The notes below the pieces were generated by a model that worked only from the letters and a program-made list of their open reading frames with translations, was not told where the DNA came from and ran no database searches. From Pseudomonas faucium (GTDB lineage: Bacteria; Pseudomonadota; Gammaproteobacteria; Pseudomonadales; Pseudomonadaceae): a stretch of 64,000 nt of DNA. Positions 1 to 8,862 of the stretch are shown here, in pieces; position 1 is the first letter of the stretch, and every line of letters begins with the position of its first letter. The stretch is from contig NZ_BQIP01000003.1 of assembly GCF_021602585.1 (NCBI RefSeq), forward strand, positions 62,001 through 126,000, read 5' to 3'. Both the position numbers and the translations under genes were made by a program.

Positions 1-156
1 AGTGCACAATCGATGATTACCCAACACATACTCCACACCCTGGCCCAACCTCAGGCGCTGGGCCGCACTTGGGTTTTCTGCGACCTGGATAAACAACAAT
101 GCGTTCGCCTTTGCGTGAGCGAGCTGCCAGAGAACACAACACCGTTCATGAAATAG
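1..156 (+). CDS. C-terminal end of an unrecognised protein (5' end outside window)
   Basis: An open frame runs from the first base to a TAG at 154-156 and encodes the last 51 residues of a protein. The visible part is soluble, contains three cysteines (in FCDLD, QCV and LCV) and ends PFMK. I do not recognise the family, and too little is present to assign a function. It is convergent with argG and shares a bidirectional terminator with it, which supports this frame as the true 3' end of a gene. Confidence 0.55.
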   Translation, partial: SAQSMITQHILHTLAQPQALGRTWVFCDLDKQQCVRLCVSELPENTTPFMK

Positions 157-167
157 ACGCATAAAAA

Positions 168-189
168 AACCCCGACAGGTGTCGGGGTT
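168..189. terminator. Bidirectional terminator between the partial gene and argG
   Basis: A 9-bp GC-rich hairpin, AACCCCGAC paired with GTCGGGGTT, is closed by a short loop. A run of seven A residues on its left gives a U tract for the leftward argG transcript. The right side (TTCTTC) is a weaker U tract for the rightward gene. Confidence 0.75.
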
Positions 190-215
190 CTTCATGCGCG
201 TTGCCTAACTTGAAG

Positions 216-1433
216 TTAGAGCATGCCGCGGCCTTTGTTAGCTGCAATGCGCATGCGCAGCGCGTTGAGCTTGATGAAGCCAGCGGCATCGGCCTGGTTG
301 TAGGCGCCGCCATCTTCCTCGAAGGTCGCGATGTTGGCATCGAACAGCGAGTCGTCCGACTTGCGGCCGACCACGGTCACGTTGCCCTTGTACAGCTTCA
401 GGCGCACTACGCCATTCACGTTGACCTGCGAAGCATCGATCATCTTCTGCAGCATCAGACGCTCCGGGCTCCACCAGTAGCCGGTGTAGATCAGGCTGGC
501 GTACTTGGGCATCAGCTCATCTTTAAGGTGAGCGACTTCGCGGTCCAGGGTGATCGACTCGATGGCACGGTGGGCCTTGAGCATGATGGTGCCGCCAGGG
601 GTTTCGTAGCAGCCGCGCGACTTCATGCCCACGTAGCGGTTTTCGACGATGTCCAGGCGACCGATGCCGTTGGCCCCGCCAATGCGGTTCAGGTCGGCCA
701 GCACGGTGGCTGGGGACTTCTCGACACCGTCGATGGCGACGATGTCACCGTTGCGGTAGGTAAGCTCGATGTAGGTGGCCTGGTCCGGTGCATTTTCCGG
801 CGAGACGCTCCAGCGCCACATGTCTTCCTCGTGCTCGGTCCAGGTATCTTCCAGGACACCGCCTTCGTAGGAGATGTGCAGCAGGTTGGCGTCCATCGAG
901 TAGGGCGACTTCTTCTTGCCGTGGCGCTCGATCGGGATGCCGTGCTTCTCGGCGTAGTCCATCAGCTTCTCGCGGGACAGCAGGTCCCACTCACGCCATG
1001 GCGCGATGACCTTGACGCCGGGCTTGAGTGCGTAGGCACCCAGCTCGAAACGCACCTGGTCGTTACCTTTGCCGGTAGCGCCGTGGGAAATGGCGTCAGC
1101 GCCGGTTTCGTTGGCGATCTCGATCAGGCGCTTGGCGATCAGCGGACGGGCGATGGACGTACCCAGCAGGTACTCGCCTTCGTAAACGGTGTTGGCGCGG
1201 AACATCGGGAAGACGAAATCACGCACGAATTCTTCGCGCAGGTCGTCGATGTAGATCTCTTTGACGCCCATAGCCTGGGCTTTGGCGCGAGCCGGCTCGA
1301 CTTCTTCGCCCTGACCCAGGTCAGCGGTGAAGGTCACCACTTCGCAGTCATAGGTATCCTGCAGCCACTTGAGAATCACCGAAGTATCAAGGCCGCCGGA
1401 ATACGCCAGTACGACCTTTTTTACGTCCGCCAT
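216..1433 (-). CDS. argG: Argininosuccinate synthase
   Basis: Joins citrulline and aspartate, using ATP, to form argininosuccinate, the penultimate step of arginine synthesis in the cytoplasm. The protein is 405 residues, the usual bacterial length. The N-terminal ATP pyrophosphatase P-loop AYSGGLDTS is at residues 10-18. The citrulline/aspartate-binding body follows, with [15 protein letters not shown] and the segment TPGGTIM. The ATG at 1433 begins [14 protein letters not shown], the canonical start of the family. The upstream gap (1434-1563) holds two direct TGTCGC half-sites in the argG orientation, suggesting ArgR control. The gene stands alone, after motY on the same strand. I see nothing unusual in the protein. 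Confidence 0.97.
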   Translation of the reverse strand: MADVKKVVLAYSGGLDTSVILKWLQDTYDCEVVTFTADLGQGEEVEPARAKAQAMGVKEIYIDDLREEFVRDFVFPMFRANTVYEGEYLLGTSIARPLIAKRLIEIANETGADAISHGATGKGNDQVRFELGAYALKPGVKVIAPWREWDLLSREKLMDYAEKHGIPIERHGKKKSPYSMDANLLHISYEGGVLEDTWTEHEEDMWRWSVSPENAPDQATYIELTYRNGDIVAIDGVEKSPATVLADLNRIGGANGIGRLDIVENRYVGMKSRGCYETPGGTIMLKAHRAIESITLDREVAHLKDELMPKYASLIYTGYWWSPERLMLQKMIDASQVNVNGVVRLKLYKGNVTVVGRKSDDSLFDANIATFEEDGGAYNQADAAGFIKLNALRMRIAANKGRGML

Positions 1434-1484
1434 GCCATCACTCCACGGGGTTGTACGGAAAAGGCCCGATTCTACCGGCGTTAC

Positions 1485-1529
1485 GGATAAATTTACAGTG
1501 GGGCGACAGCTTCTGACGACAAAGCGACA
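1485..1529 (-). promoter_or_regulatory. Candidate ArgR operator upstream of argG
   Basis: Read on the minus strand, TGTCGC occurs at 1529-1524 and again at 1508-1503, a direct repeat with a 21-bp period. The second copy is followed after 8 bases by AA, fitting the Pseudomonas ArgR half-site TGTCGC-N8-AA. A further forward TGTCGC lies at 1554-1559. The position is 50-100 bp before the argG start codon. Binding is inferred from sequence match only. Confidence 0.45.
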
Positions 1530-1563
1530 GGAACTGTCGTGGGCGCGACGCCCTGTCGCACGC

Positions 1564-2556
1564 TCAGGATGCTTTGGCAGCAGGCGTGGCAGGGGCGTTG
1601 CCAGGGGCGCTGGTGGCAGGCGCCGCCGCCGGCGCTGCAGCAGGCGCGGGAACGGGCTGCTGGGCCGGCTGCTGGGCCGGCTTTTCGACCGGCGTGACGC
1701 GGTCCAGCTCGATGTTCACGCGGCGGTTGCGGGCGCGGTTGGCGGCGCTGTTGTTCTTCACCAGCGGGTAGCGCTCGCCATGGAAGCGCACGGTGATCTG
1801 GTCTTCGGCGATGCCATGGGCCACCAGGTAATCGGCGACTGCCAGCGCGCGGCGGCGCGAGGTGTCGCGGTTGGTCAGGCGGTTGCCGCTGTTGTCGGAG
1901 TGGCCGTTGAGTTCGATGTGGTTGACCGTCGGGTCTGCCTTCAGGTACTCGACGACCAGGTCCAGGCGCGCCCGGGCCGCGGCATCCAGGTCGATACCTG
2001 CCCCCGGGAAGCCGATCTGGGTCTGGCGCACCTGGTCGTAGTTCATCGCCAGCATCTTGCCGGCACAGACCTGGTAATCGCTGTAGGCCTTGGCAAAGCT
2101 CACCGGCAGCACCCGCACTTCCATCGGCCGCCCGCCTTCGCTGGCGTAGCTGCGCACCACGGTGCTGCGGCCATCGAGCAGGCCATTGATCAGGCGGCTG
2201 GCCTGGCCCTGGGAGGTGGTGAACAGCACACCGTTGCGGGCCATGCGCACGGCGCCGAGGTTGATGTCGCCACGCCCTGGCTGCCAGGGCGCGGCCGCTG
2301 CCAGCAAGGTCGCCGAACCGGCGCCGAGCACATTGCTGCTGGAGCGAAGCTGGAACACCGGCTGCTCACCCGCCCTGCGCACGAACTCGCCACTGCCAAA
2401 GCCGTCGATCGGCTGAATCAGGCGGCATTCGAACTGGTCACCCTCGACCTTCCAGGCAATGTTCTCCATGCGGGTCTGGAAAGTCAGTGCGCCGGCCGGC
2501 AGGCTGGCGAACAGGGTCAACAGGGCTAGGTAACGCTGGCGCACAGGCGGCTCCAC
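1564..2556 (-). CDS. motY: MotY-like OmpA-family flagellar stator-associated protein
   Basis: Probably the T-ring protein MotY, which helps anchor stator units of the polar flagellar motor to peptidoglycan in the periplasm. The 330-residue product begins with a signal peptide ([14 protein letters not shown], cleavage near residue 23). An N-terminal MotY-type domain follows, with [16 protein letters not shown] near residue 140. A C-terminal OmpA/MotB peptidoglycan-binding domain lies at about residues 195-290, with [12 protein letters not shown] and [12 protein letters not shown]. The tail is a low-complexity Pro/Ala/Gln stretch, longer than I would expect for the family. The start is a GTG at 2556 without a strong Shine-Dalgarno, so it is tentative. 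Its place between argG and pyrC matches motY in other pseudomonads (PA3526 in P. aeruginosa, from memory). Confidence 0.8.
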   Translation of the reverse strand: MEPPVRQRYLALLTLFASLPAGALTFQTRMENIAWKVEGDQFECRLIQPIDGFGSGEFVRRAGEQPVFQLRSSSNVLGAGSATLLAAAAPWQPGRGDINLGAVRMARNGVLFTTSQGQASRLINGLLDGRSTVVRSYASEGGRPMEVRVLPVSFAKAYSDYQVCAGKMLAMNYDQVRQTQIGFPGAGIDLDAAARARLDLVVEYLKADPTVNHIELNGHSDNSGNRLTNRDTSRRRALAVADYLVAHGIAEDQITVRFHGERYPLVKNNSAANRARNRRVNIELDRVTPVEKPAQQPAQQPVPAPAAAPAAAPATSAPGNAPATPAAKAS

Positions 2557-2674
2557 TATTTCTGACGGCTTACCTGCAGGCTATCGGACGCCGATCGGAA
2601 AACTTGATAGCCGTGCTCAGCCCAGGGATTTCCGGTAGCATTGGCGCTTGAGTTCGACCCGCCTGGAATCCCCA

Positions 2675-3721
2675 ATGTCCGATCGCCTGACCCTCCTGCG
2701 TCCCGACGACTGGCACATCCATCTGCGCGATGGTGCCGTCCTGCCCCATACCGTTGGCGATGTGGCGCGTACCTTCGCCCGTGCCATCATCATGCCCAAC
2801 CTGGTTCCGCCGGTACGCAATGCCGTCGAAGCCAGTGCCTACCGCGAGCGCATCCTCGCCGCCCGCCCGGCCGGCAGCCGTTTCGAGCCGCTGATGGTGC
2901 TGTACCTCACCGACCGCACCAGCCCCGAGGACATCCGCGCGGCCAAGGCCAGCGGCATCGTGTACGCCGCCAAGCTGTACCCGGCCGGCGCGACCACCAA
3001 CTCCGATTCGGGCGTGACCAGCATCGACAACATCTTCCCGGCCATCGAGGCACTGGCAGAAGTCGGCATGCCATTGCTGGTGCACGGTGAAGTGACGCGC
3101 AGCGAGATCGACGTGTTCGACCGCGAAAAGCGCTTCATCGATGAGCACATGCGCCGCCTGGTCGAACGCTTCCCGACCCTGAAAGTGGTGTTCGAGCACA
3201 TCACCACCGCCGATGCCGCGCAGTTCGTCAGCGAAGCGCCGGCCAACGTCGGCGCCACCATCACCGCCCAGCACCTGCTGTACAACCGCAACCACATGCT
3301 GGTCGGCGGCATTCGCCCGCACTTCTATTGCCTGCCGATCCTCAAGCGCAACACCCACCAGGTGGCGCTGCTGGACGCGGCCACCAGCGGCAACCCGAAG
3401 TTCTTCCTCGGTACCGACTCGGCGCCCCACGCCCGCCACGCCAAGGAAGCGGCCTGCGGTTGTGCCGGCTGCTACACCGCCTACGCGGCGATCGAGATGT
3501 ACGCCGAGGCCTTCGAGCAGCGCAACGCCCTGGACAAACTGGAAGGTTTCGCCAGCCTGCATGGCCCGGCCTTCTATGGCCTGCCGGCAAACACCGACAG
3601 CATCACCCTGGTCCGCGAAGAGTGGACCGCCCCGGACAGCCTGCCCTTCGGCGAGCAGACCGTGATCCCGCTGCGCGCCGGTGAGAAACTGCGCTGGCGC
3701 CTGCTGGAGGGCAACGCGTGA
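2675..3721 (+). CDS. pyrC: Dihydroorotase
   Basis: Zinc amidohydrolase that interconverts N-carbamoyl-aspartate and dihydroorotate in pyrimidine synthesis. It is 348 residues, the E. coli-type (class II) length. Metal ligands are visible: H14 and H16 in [10 protein letters not shown], the lysine to be carboxylated at K100 (AAKLYPAG), H137 (LLVHGE), H175 (VFEHIT) and D248 (GTDSAPH). The ATG at 2675 gives the family start [14 protein letters not shown]; a TTG 27 bases upstream in frame is less likely. The last bases overlap rnt (GTGA), so the two are translationally coupled. It diverges from motY. Confidence 0.97.
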   Translation: MSDRLTLLRPDDWHIHLRDGAVLPHTVGDVARTFARAIIMPNLVPPVRNAVEASAYRERILAARPAGSRFEPLMVLYLTDRTSPEDIRAAKASGIVYAAKLYPAGATTNSDSGVTSIDNIFPAIEALAEVGMPLLVHGEVTRSEIDVFDREKRFIDEHMRRLVERFPTLKVVFEHITTADAAQFVSEAPANVGATITAQHLLYNRNHMLVGGIRPHFYCLPILKRNTHQVALLDAATSGNPKFFLGTDSAPHARHAKEAACGCAGCYTAYAAIEMYAEAFEQRNALDKLEGFASLHGPAFYGLPANTDSITLVREEWTAPDSLPFGEQTVIPLRAGEKLRWRLLEGNA

Positions 3722-4392
3722 GCGAAGACCTCTACGAAGACGACCAGGACGGCCAGGCCGGCGGCGGCTCGCGCCACCCGATGGCCGAGCGTTTCCGTGG
3801 CTACCTGCCGGTAGTGGTGGATGTCGAGACCGGCGGCTTCAACAGCGCCACCGACGCCCTGCTGGAAATCGCCGCCGTGACCATCGGCATGGACGAGAAA
3901 GGCTTCCTGTTCCCCGAGCACACCTACTTCTTCCGGGTAGAGCCGTTCGAGGGCGCCAACATCGAGCCTGCTGCCCTGGAGTTCACCGGCATCAAGCTGG
4001 ACCACCCGCTGCGCATGGCAGTGAGCGAAGAAAGCGCGCTCACGGACATCTTCCGTGGCGTGCGCAAGGCGCTCAAGGCCAATGGCTGCAAGCGGGCGAT
4101 CCTGGTCGGCCACAACAGCAGCTTCGACCTGGGTTTCCTCAATGCCGCCGTGGCGCGCAACGACCTGAAACGCAACCCGTTCCACCCGTTCTCGAGCTTC
4201 GATACCGCCACCCTCGCGGGCCTGGCCTACGGCCAGACCGTACTGGCGCGGGCCTGCCAGAGCGCCGACATCGACTTCGACGGGCGCGAGGCGCACTCGG
4301 CGCGGTATGACACCGAGAAGACCGCCGAGCTGTTCTGCGGCATCGTCAACCGCTGGAAGGAAATGGGCGGCTGGCGCGACTTCAACGACTGA
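3718..4392 (+). CDS. rnt: Ribonuclease T
   Basis: 3'-5' exoribonuclease that trims tRNA and stable RNA 3' ends and shortens the CCA end during tRNA turnover. The 224-residue protein has a single DEDDh exonuclease fold. D35 and E37 lie in [10 protein letters not shown]137 in HNSSFDLGF, and H193 and D198 in [10 protein letters not shown], the complete catalytic set. Translation begins at a GTG that overlaps the pyrC stop by four bases. The reading is ended by TGA at 4390-4392, just before a palindromic repeat pair. The pyrC-rnt pairing is conserved in pseudomonads. Confidence 0.95.
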   Translation: MSEDLYEDDQDGQAGGGSRHPMAERFRGYLPVVVDVETGGFNSATDALLEIAAVTIGMDEKGFLFPEHTYFFRVEPFEGANIEPAALEFTGIKLDHPLRMAVSEESALTDIFRGVRKALKANGCKRAILVGHNSSFDLGFLNAAVARNDLKRNPFHPFSSFDTATLAGLAYGQTVLARACQSADIDFDGREAHSARYDTEKTAELFCGIVNRWKEMGGWRDFND

Positions 4393-4396
4393 GTCG

Positions 4397-4479
4397 GGCC
4401 CCCATCGCCGGCAAGCCGGCTCCCACAGTCACCAGCCTGTGGTGCCCCCTGTGGGAGCCGGCTTGCCGGCGATGGGGCC
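4397..4479. repeat. Inverted REP pair 1
   Basis: Two facing copies of the species repeat (core GCCGGCAAGCCGGCTCCCAC) form arms at 4397-4428 and 4449-4479 around a loop of about 20 bases. It lies 4 bp after rnt, between convergent genes. Confidence 0.85.
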
Positions 4480-4509
4480 AGAACAGGCACTGCAAGCCTT
4501 GAATGCCAA

Positions 4510-4548
4510 GCATAAAAAAACCGGCCACCAGGGCCGGTTTTTTTATGC
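4510..4548. terminator. Bidirectional terminator between rnt and the peroxiredoxin gene
   Basis: A perfect 17-bp palindromic stem (4510-4526 with 4532-4548) has GGCCGG at its base of the loop and runs of seven A and seven T in the arms. It gives a U tract to transcripts in both directions. It ends 9 bp before the peroxiredoxin stop codon. Confidence 0.85.
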
Positions 4549-4557
4549 ACGCGGCAA

Positions 4558-5160
4558 TTACAGCTTGCCAGCGTTCTCGCTCAGGTAGGCAGCAACGCCT
4601 TCTGGCGAAGCGTTCATGCCCTTGTCGCCTTTCTTCCAGTTGGCCGGGCAGACTTCGCCGTGCTCTTCGTGGAATTGCAGGGCGTCGACCAGACGCAGCA
4701 GCTCGTCCATGTTGCGGCCCAGTGGCAGGTCGTTGACGATCTGCGAACGCACGACACCGTTGGTGTCGATCAGGAAGGCGCCACGGAAGGCCACACCGCC
4801 TTCGGACTCGACGTCGTAGGCCTTGCAGATTTCGTGGGTCATGTCGGCCGCCAGGGTGTACTTGACCTGGCCGATGCCGCCGTTGTTGACCGGGGTGTTA
4901 CGCCAGGCGTTGTGGGTGAAGTGCGAGTCGATCGACACGCCGATCACTTCCACGTTGCGCGCCTGGAAGTCAGGAATGCGGTTGTCCAGGGCGATCAGCT
5001 CGGACGGGCAGACGAAGGTGAAGTCCAGTGGGTAGAAGAACACCAGGCCGTACTTGCCCTTGATGGCCGAGGCCAGGTTGAAGCTGTCGACGATCTCGCC
5101 GTTGCCCAGCACAGCTGGAACGGTGAAGTCGGGGGCTTGTTTGCCAACGAGTACGCTCAT
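4558..5160 (-). CDS. Typical 2-Cys peroxiredoxin (AhpC/TSA family)
   Basis: Thiol peroxidase that reduces hydrogen peroxide and organic peroxides in the cytoplasm. The 200-residue protein carries the peroxidatic cysteine C51 in FYPLDFTFVCPSE and the resolving cysteine C171 in EVCPANW. It also has the C-terminal extension of the typical 2-Cys class. The start at 5160 (MSVLVGKQAPDF) is chosen because AGGAGATT lies just upstream; an in-frame ATG further out would add 52 residues of non-family sequence. Its neighbour across the gap is bfd, so the region groups peroxide and iron functions. Confidence 0.93.
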   Translation of the reverse strand: MSVLVGKQAPDFTVPAVLGNGEIVDSFNLASAIKGKYGLVFFYPLDFTFVCPSELIALDNRIPDFQARNVEVIGVSIDSHFTHNAWRNTPVNNGGIGQVKYTLAADMTHEICKAYDVESEGGVAFRGAFLIDTNGVVRSQIVNDLPLGRNMDELLRLVDALQFHEEHGEVCPANWKKGDKGMNASPEGVAAYLSENAGKL

Positions 5161-5311
5161 TGTAATCTCCTGATGAGGGTGAAGAACCGTTTGCCGGGCC
5201 AAGGCAGGCTTGCCCGACATCCAACAAAGGCCGACCATCATACACGGCTTCTGATGACAGGCCGAATCCAACCGCCGGTCGCTCAAGCGCGGCCCTTTCA
5301 GAAAGCCCTTT

Positions 5312-5330
5312 GACAAGCATTCTCATTAAC
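5312..5330 (-). promoter_or_regulatory. Candidate Fur box upstream of bfd
   Basis: The minus-strand reading of these 19 bases matches the Fur consensus (GATAATGATAATCATTATC) at 14 of 19 positions. It overlaps a TTGACA -35-like hexamer at 5310-5315 and lies 45 bp before the bfd start. This fits the known iron repression of bfd genes. The site also lies upstream of the divergent peroxiredoxin gene. Confidence 0.65.
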
Positions 5331-5374
5331 ATTAAGCTCCAACCCATCGACTCAACCCGCGATGGTCAGCCCTT

Positions 5375-5596
5375 ATGTATGTGTGTCTTTGTGTCGGCGT
5401 TACCGACGGACAGATCCGCGATGCGATCTATGAAGGATGCTGCAGTTACAAGGAAGTCCGGGCTGCGACCAACGTCGCCAGCCAATGTGGCAAATGCGCC
5501 TGCCTGGCCAAGCAAGTGGTCCGCGAAACGATCACCGAGCTGCAGGTAAGCCAGCAAGCCGCCCTGCCCTACCCGGTGGAATTTACCGCCGCTTGA
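5375..5596 (+). CDS. bfd: Bacterioferritin-associated ferredoxin
   Basis: Small [2Fe-2S] protein that docks on bacterioferritin and donates electrons to its haems, so that stored ferric iron is released when iron is scarce. The 73-residue product has the family cysteine pattern: C4 and C6 (MYVCLCVG), then C38 and C41 (SQCGKCAC), with the typical C-terminal VRET segment. A further C43 follows the second pair. It is transcribed toward bfr but ends in its own terminator, which lets low iron induce bfd independently. A Fur-box-like site overlaps its probable promoter. Confidence 0.95.
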   Translation: MYVCLCVGVTDGQIRDAIYEGCCSYKEVRAATNVASQCGKCACLAKQVVRETITELQVSQQAALPYPVEFTAA

Positions 5597-5613
5597 TCCA
5601 ACAGAATTCGAAG

Positions 5614-5640
5614 AACCGGACCTCGTGTCCGGTTTTTTTA
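5614..5640 (+). terminator. Rho-independent terminator of bfd
   Basis: An 8-bp stem AACCGGAC/GTCCGGTT with loop CTCGT is followed by seven T residues. It separates bfd from bfr. Confidence 0.85.
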
Positions 5641-5729
5641 TGCCCATAATTCAATAAGTTAGCGTTCCAACGCGGTTCACAAACATTCTTATTCCTATTA
5701 ATTTTCACTTATTATTCAATAACTTAGGT

Positions 5730-5758
5730 TTGACAGCCCTAAGTATCGGGCTCAAACT
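5730..5758 (+). promoter_or_regulatory. Possible sigma70 promoter of bfr
   Basis: A perfect TTGACA at 5730-5735 is followed 17 bases later by CAAACT, a poor -10 (3 of 6). The AT-rich stretch just before it (5680-5725) would suit an UP element or regulator site. Position, about 40 bp before the bfr ATG, is right, but the -10 is weak. Confidence 0.35.
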
Positions 5759-5796
5759 TCCCTGTATTGGCACACTTATCAGGGCAGGAACCCGAA

Positions 5797-6270
5797 ATGA
5801 AAGGCGACGTAAGCGTCATCCAGCATCTCAACAAGATCCTCGGAAACGAGCTGGTCGCGATCAACCAGTACTTCCTGCACGCCCGCATGTACGAAGATTG
5901 GGGCCTGAACAAACTCGGCAAGCACGAGTACAAGGAATCGATCGACGAGATGAAGCACGCTGACAAACTGATCAAGCGTATTCTCTTCCTCGAAGGCATC
6001 CCCAACGTCCAGGACCTGGGCAAGCTGCTGATCGGCGAACACACCAAGGAAATGCTCGAGTGTGACCTGAAGATCGAACAGAAAGGCCTGATCGACCTGA
6101 AAGCCGCCATCGCCCATTGCGAAACCGTCGGCGACTTCGGCTCGCGCGATCTGCTCGAAGACATCCTCGAATCCGAGGAAGAGCACATCGACTGGCTGGA
6201 AACCCAATTGAGCCTGATCGACAAGATCACCATCGAGAACTACCTGCAGTCGCAGATGGGCGAAGAGTAA
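5797..6270 (+). CDS. bfr: Bacterioferritin, haem-binding subunit
   Basis: Iron storage protein that forms a 24-subunit shell, oxidises ferrous iron and stores it as mineral. The 157-residue chain has all six ferroxidase ligands: E18, E51, H54, E94, E127 and H130. It also has M52, the methionine that binds haem between two subunits. This makes it the BfrB-type functional subunit rather than the Met-less FtnA type. The start at 5797 ([12 protein letters not shown]) follows AGGGCAGGAA; an upstream in-frame ATG at 5767 would add ten unsupported residues. Bfd, encoded just upstream, is its reductase partner. Confidence 0.96.
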   Translation: MKGDVSVIQHLNKILGNELVAINQYFLHARMYEDWGLNKLGKHEYKESIDEMKHADKLIKRILFLEGIPNVQDLGKLLIGEHTKEMLECDLKIEQKGLIDLKAAIAHCETVGDFGSRDLLEDILESEEEHIDWLETQLSLIDKITIENYLQSQMGEE

Positions 6271-6275
6271 TTTTC

Positions 6276-6320
6276 GCAGGCAATAAAAAACCCGCCTTGA
6301 GCGGGTTTTTTATTGCCTGC
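6276..6320. terminator. Bidirectional terminator between bfr and grxD
   Basis: A perfect 20-bp stem (6276-6295 with 6301-6320) has loop CTTGA. Six A and six T residues flank a GC core CCCGC/GCGGG, so it serves both convergent genes. Confidence 0.88.
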
Positions 6321-6327
6321 GTGTTGC

Positions 6328-6663
6328 TCAGGCTTCGGAAGCCTTGGCCTTGGCGGCCGCTTCCTTGATCAGGGTCTGCAGATCACCCTTCTCGAACATT
6401 TCCAGCATGATGTCGCTGCCGCCGACCAGCTCGCCCGCTACCCACAGCTGCGGGAAGGTTGGCCAGTTGGCGTACTTGGGCAGGTTGGCGCGGATTTCCG
6501 GGTTCTGCAGGATGTCGACGTAGGCGAACTTCTCGCCACAACCCATCACGGCCTGCGAGGCACGCGCAGAAAAGCCACACTGTGGGGCATTCGGCGAGCC
6601 TTTCATGTAAAGCAGAACGGTGTTGTTGGCAATCTGCTCTTTGATCGTTTCGATGATATCCAT
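6328..6663 (-). CDS. grxD: Monothiol glutaredoxin (Grx4/GrxD type)
   Basis: Small protein that binds a glutathione-ligated [2Fe-2S] cluster and passes it to client proteins; it is not a general disulfide reductase. The 111-residue sequence has the monothiol active site C29-G-F-S in PQCGFSARA, then WPTFPQLWV and the glutathione-binding GGSDIM. The ATG at 6663 (MDIIETIKEQI) matches the family start; the frame extends upstream but without family sequence. It is convergent with bfr, and its iron-sulfur role fits the iron genes beside it. Confidence 0.95.
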   Translation of the reverse strand: MDIIETIKEQIANNTVLLYMKGSPNAPQCGFSARASQAVMGCGEKFAYVDILQNPEIRANLPKYANWPTFPQLWVAGELVGGSDIMLEMFEKGDLQTLIKEAAAKAKASEA

Positions 6664-6753
6664 GTAGCACCTCGGCTGAACTTTGCGACGCTGTCGTCGG
6701 ACGGTGACGCATTGTAACGGAATCCCAAGCGGCGCGCTCGGCCTCTCCATCGC

Positions 6754-8862
6754 TCAAGCGGCCTCCACCTGCACAGGCACGCCATTGAGCGCCGCGTTGC
6801 CGGACACTTGGTCGCGCAGGCGCTCGTCGGTCAGGTCGTTGGCACTCACGCCAGGCTGCGCCTGGGCGATCTCCAGCTGCACGCCCAGGCGCGAATGGCC
6901 GAAGCCATGGGGCAGGCTGACCACACCGGGCATCATGTCCTCGCTGGCCTGCACCTCGACTTCCAAAGTGCCGGTGCGCGAACGGATGCGCACCTGCTGG
7001 CCATCCTGCAAGTGCCGTTGCTGCAGGTCCTGCGGGTGCATCAACAGCTGATGGCGCGGCTTGCCTTTGACCAGACGATGGAAGTTGTGCATCCAGGAGT
7101 TGTTGCTGCGGATGTGGCGGCGGCCAATCAGCAGCAGCTCGCCAGCCCTCGGCGGCGCCTGCCGGGCAAGGCGCTGCAGGTCGTCCAGCAGCACCTGGGG
7201 CGCGGCCTCGACGGCCTTGCTGGCGGTGCCCAGGCGCCCCGCGAGGTTGGCCCGCAGCGGGCCAAGGTCCAGGCCGTGGGGATGTTGGGCCAGGGTTTCC
7301 AGCGAGAGTTTCAGGGTAGAAGTATCGCCATAGCGCCCCTTGCGCAGCGCATGGTCGATCATCTGTGCCGGCGCCAGAGTGGGTTTGAGCACCAGCTCGG
7401 CACGCTCGGCAAACGCCCGTGCCAGGCCGACGAAGATCTCCCAGTCATGCAGCGCCCCCTCAGGCTTGGCCAGGATCGCTCGGTTGAAGCGCGTGACATT
7501 ACGCACCGCCAGCAGGTTGAAGGTGCTGTCGTAGTGGTCGTTTTCCAATGCCGAGGTGGACGGCAGGATCAGGTCGGCGTGGCGCGTGCTCTCGTTGATG
7601 TAGAGGTCGATGCTGAGCATGAACTCCAGGCCCTGCAGCGCGCGGTCCAGTTGCCGGCCATTGGGGGTCGACAGCACCGGGTTGCCAGCCACGGTCACCA
7701 GTGCGCGAACCTGGCCCTCGCCAGGGGTGAGCATTTCTTCGGCCAGGGCCGCAACAGGCAGCTCTCCGCCATATTCGGGCAAGCCCGACACGCGGCTTTG
7801 CCAGGCGTTGAAATGCCCACCTGAGGTGCTCGCCACCAGGTCCACGGCAGGTTCGGTGCACAGCGCCCCGCCCTCGCGGTCAAGATTGCCGGTGACCAAA
7901 TTGATCAGTTGCACCAGCCAATGGCAGACGCTGCCGAAGGCTTGGGTCGAAACGCCCATGCGGCCATAGCACACGGCCTTGTCGGCCGCTGCGAAATCCC
8001 GTGCCAGCTGGCGAATGTCTGCCGCGTCGATGCCGCAGTGCGCGCTCATGGCCTCGGCACTGAACGGCGCGATGGCCTCGCGCACCTGCTGCAGGCCGTT
8101 CACCGGCAAGTGCGTGCCACGTGCCAGGTCTTCGTCGAACAAGGTGTGCAAAAGGCCGCCGAGCAGGGCCGCATCGCCCCCGGGGCGCACGAACAGGTGC
8201 TGGTCGGCCATCGCGGCAGTTTCGCTGCGCCGCGGGTCTACCACCACCAAGCGCCCGCCCCGGGCACGCAGGGCCTTCAGGCGCTTTTCCACGTCTGGCA
8301 CGGTCATGATGCTGCCGTTGGAGGCCAAAGGGTTGCCGCCGAGGATCAGCATGAACTGGGTCTGGTCGATATCAGGGATCGGCAGCAGCAGGCCGTGGCC
8401 GTACATCAGGTGGCTGGTCAGGTGCTGGGGCAGTTGGTCCACCGAGGTGGCGGAGAAGCGGTTGCGGGTCTTGAGCAGGCCAAGAAAGTAGTTGCTATGG
8501 GTCATCAACCCGTAGTTGTGCACGCTGGGGTTGCCTTGATAGACCGCCACGGCGTTGCGCCCGTGGGCCTGCTGTATCGCCCAGAGCTTGTCGGCGGCCA
8601 GGGCGAAGGCTTCGTCCCAGCCAATGGCCTGCCACTGCTCGCCGACCCGCTTGTGCGGTTGGCGCAGGCGGTCGGGGTCGTGCTGGATGTCCTGCAATGC
8701 CACGGCCTTGGGGCAGATATGGCCGCGGCTGAACGGGTCGTCAGGGTCGCCCTTGATCGAGCTGATGCGCGCAGCACCATCAGGCTCATGGCTGATTTCG
8801 ATGTTCAGCCCGCAGATGGCTTCGCACAGGTGACAGGCACGGTGATGCAGGGTCTTGGTCAT
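6754..8862 (-). CDS. Molybdopterin oxidoreductase, formate dehydrogenase/nitrate reductase-like
   Basis: A cytoplasmic-looking enzyme of the DMSO reductase superfamily, 702 residues, with bis-molybdopterin and iron-sulfur binding. The N-terminal [4Fe-4S] motif is C10, C13, C17 and C50 (CHLCEAIC, then HICPKA). The molybdopterin domains follow, with FSATSVDQ near residue 140 and GGNPLASNGS. A C-terminal dinucleotide-binding domain has GQQVRIRSRTG and LPHGFGHSR. No Tat signal is visible. The ATG at 8862 is preferred to a TTG at 8889. No electron-transfer subunit or chaperone gene is adjacent, so the substrate and partner are unknown. Confidence 0.85.
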   Translation of the reverse strand: MTKTLHHRACHLCEAICGLNIEISHEPDGAARISSIKGDPDDPFSRGHICPKAVALQDIQHDPDRLRQPHKRVGEQWQAIGWDEAFALAADKLWAIQQAHGRNAVAVYQGNPSVHNYGLMTHSNYFLGLLKTRNRFSATSVDQLPQHLTSHLMYGHGLLLPIPDIDQTQFMLILGGNPLASNGSIMTVPDVEKRLKALRARGGRLVVVDPRRSETAAMADQHLFVRPGGDAALLGGLLHTLFDEDLARGTHLPVNGLQQVREAIAPFSAEAMSAHCGIDAADIRQLARDFAAADKAVCYGRMGVSTQAFGSVCHWLVQLINLVTGNLDREGGALCTEPAVDLVASTSGGHFNAWQSRVSGLPEYGGELPVAALAEEMLTPGEGQVRALVTVAGNPVLSTPNGRQLDRALQGLEFMLSIDLYINESTRHADLILPSTSALENDHYDSTFNLLAVRNVTRFNRAILAKPEGALHDWEIFVGLARAFAERAELVLKPTLAPAQMIDHALRKGRYGDTSTLKLSLETLAQHPHGLDLGPLRANLAGRLGTASKAVEAAPQVLLDDLQRLARQAPPRAGELLLIGRRHIRSNNSWMHNFHRLVKGKPRHQLLMHPQDLQQRHLQDGQQVRIRSRTGTLEVEVQASEDMMPGVVSLPHGFGHSRLGVQLEIAQAQPGVSANDLTDERLRDQVSGNAALNGVPVQVEAA

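Noticed and set aside
5161-5316. A longer N-terminus for the peroxiredoxin
   Set aside because: The 52 extra residues are not family sequence and cover the Fur-box region; AGGAGATT lies before the ATG at 5160.
5680-5700. A second Fur box upstream of bfr
   Set aside because: AAACATTCTTATTCC resembles part of a box but fails when aligned over 19 positions.
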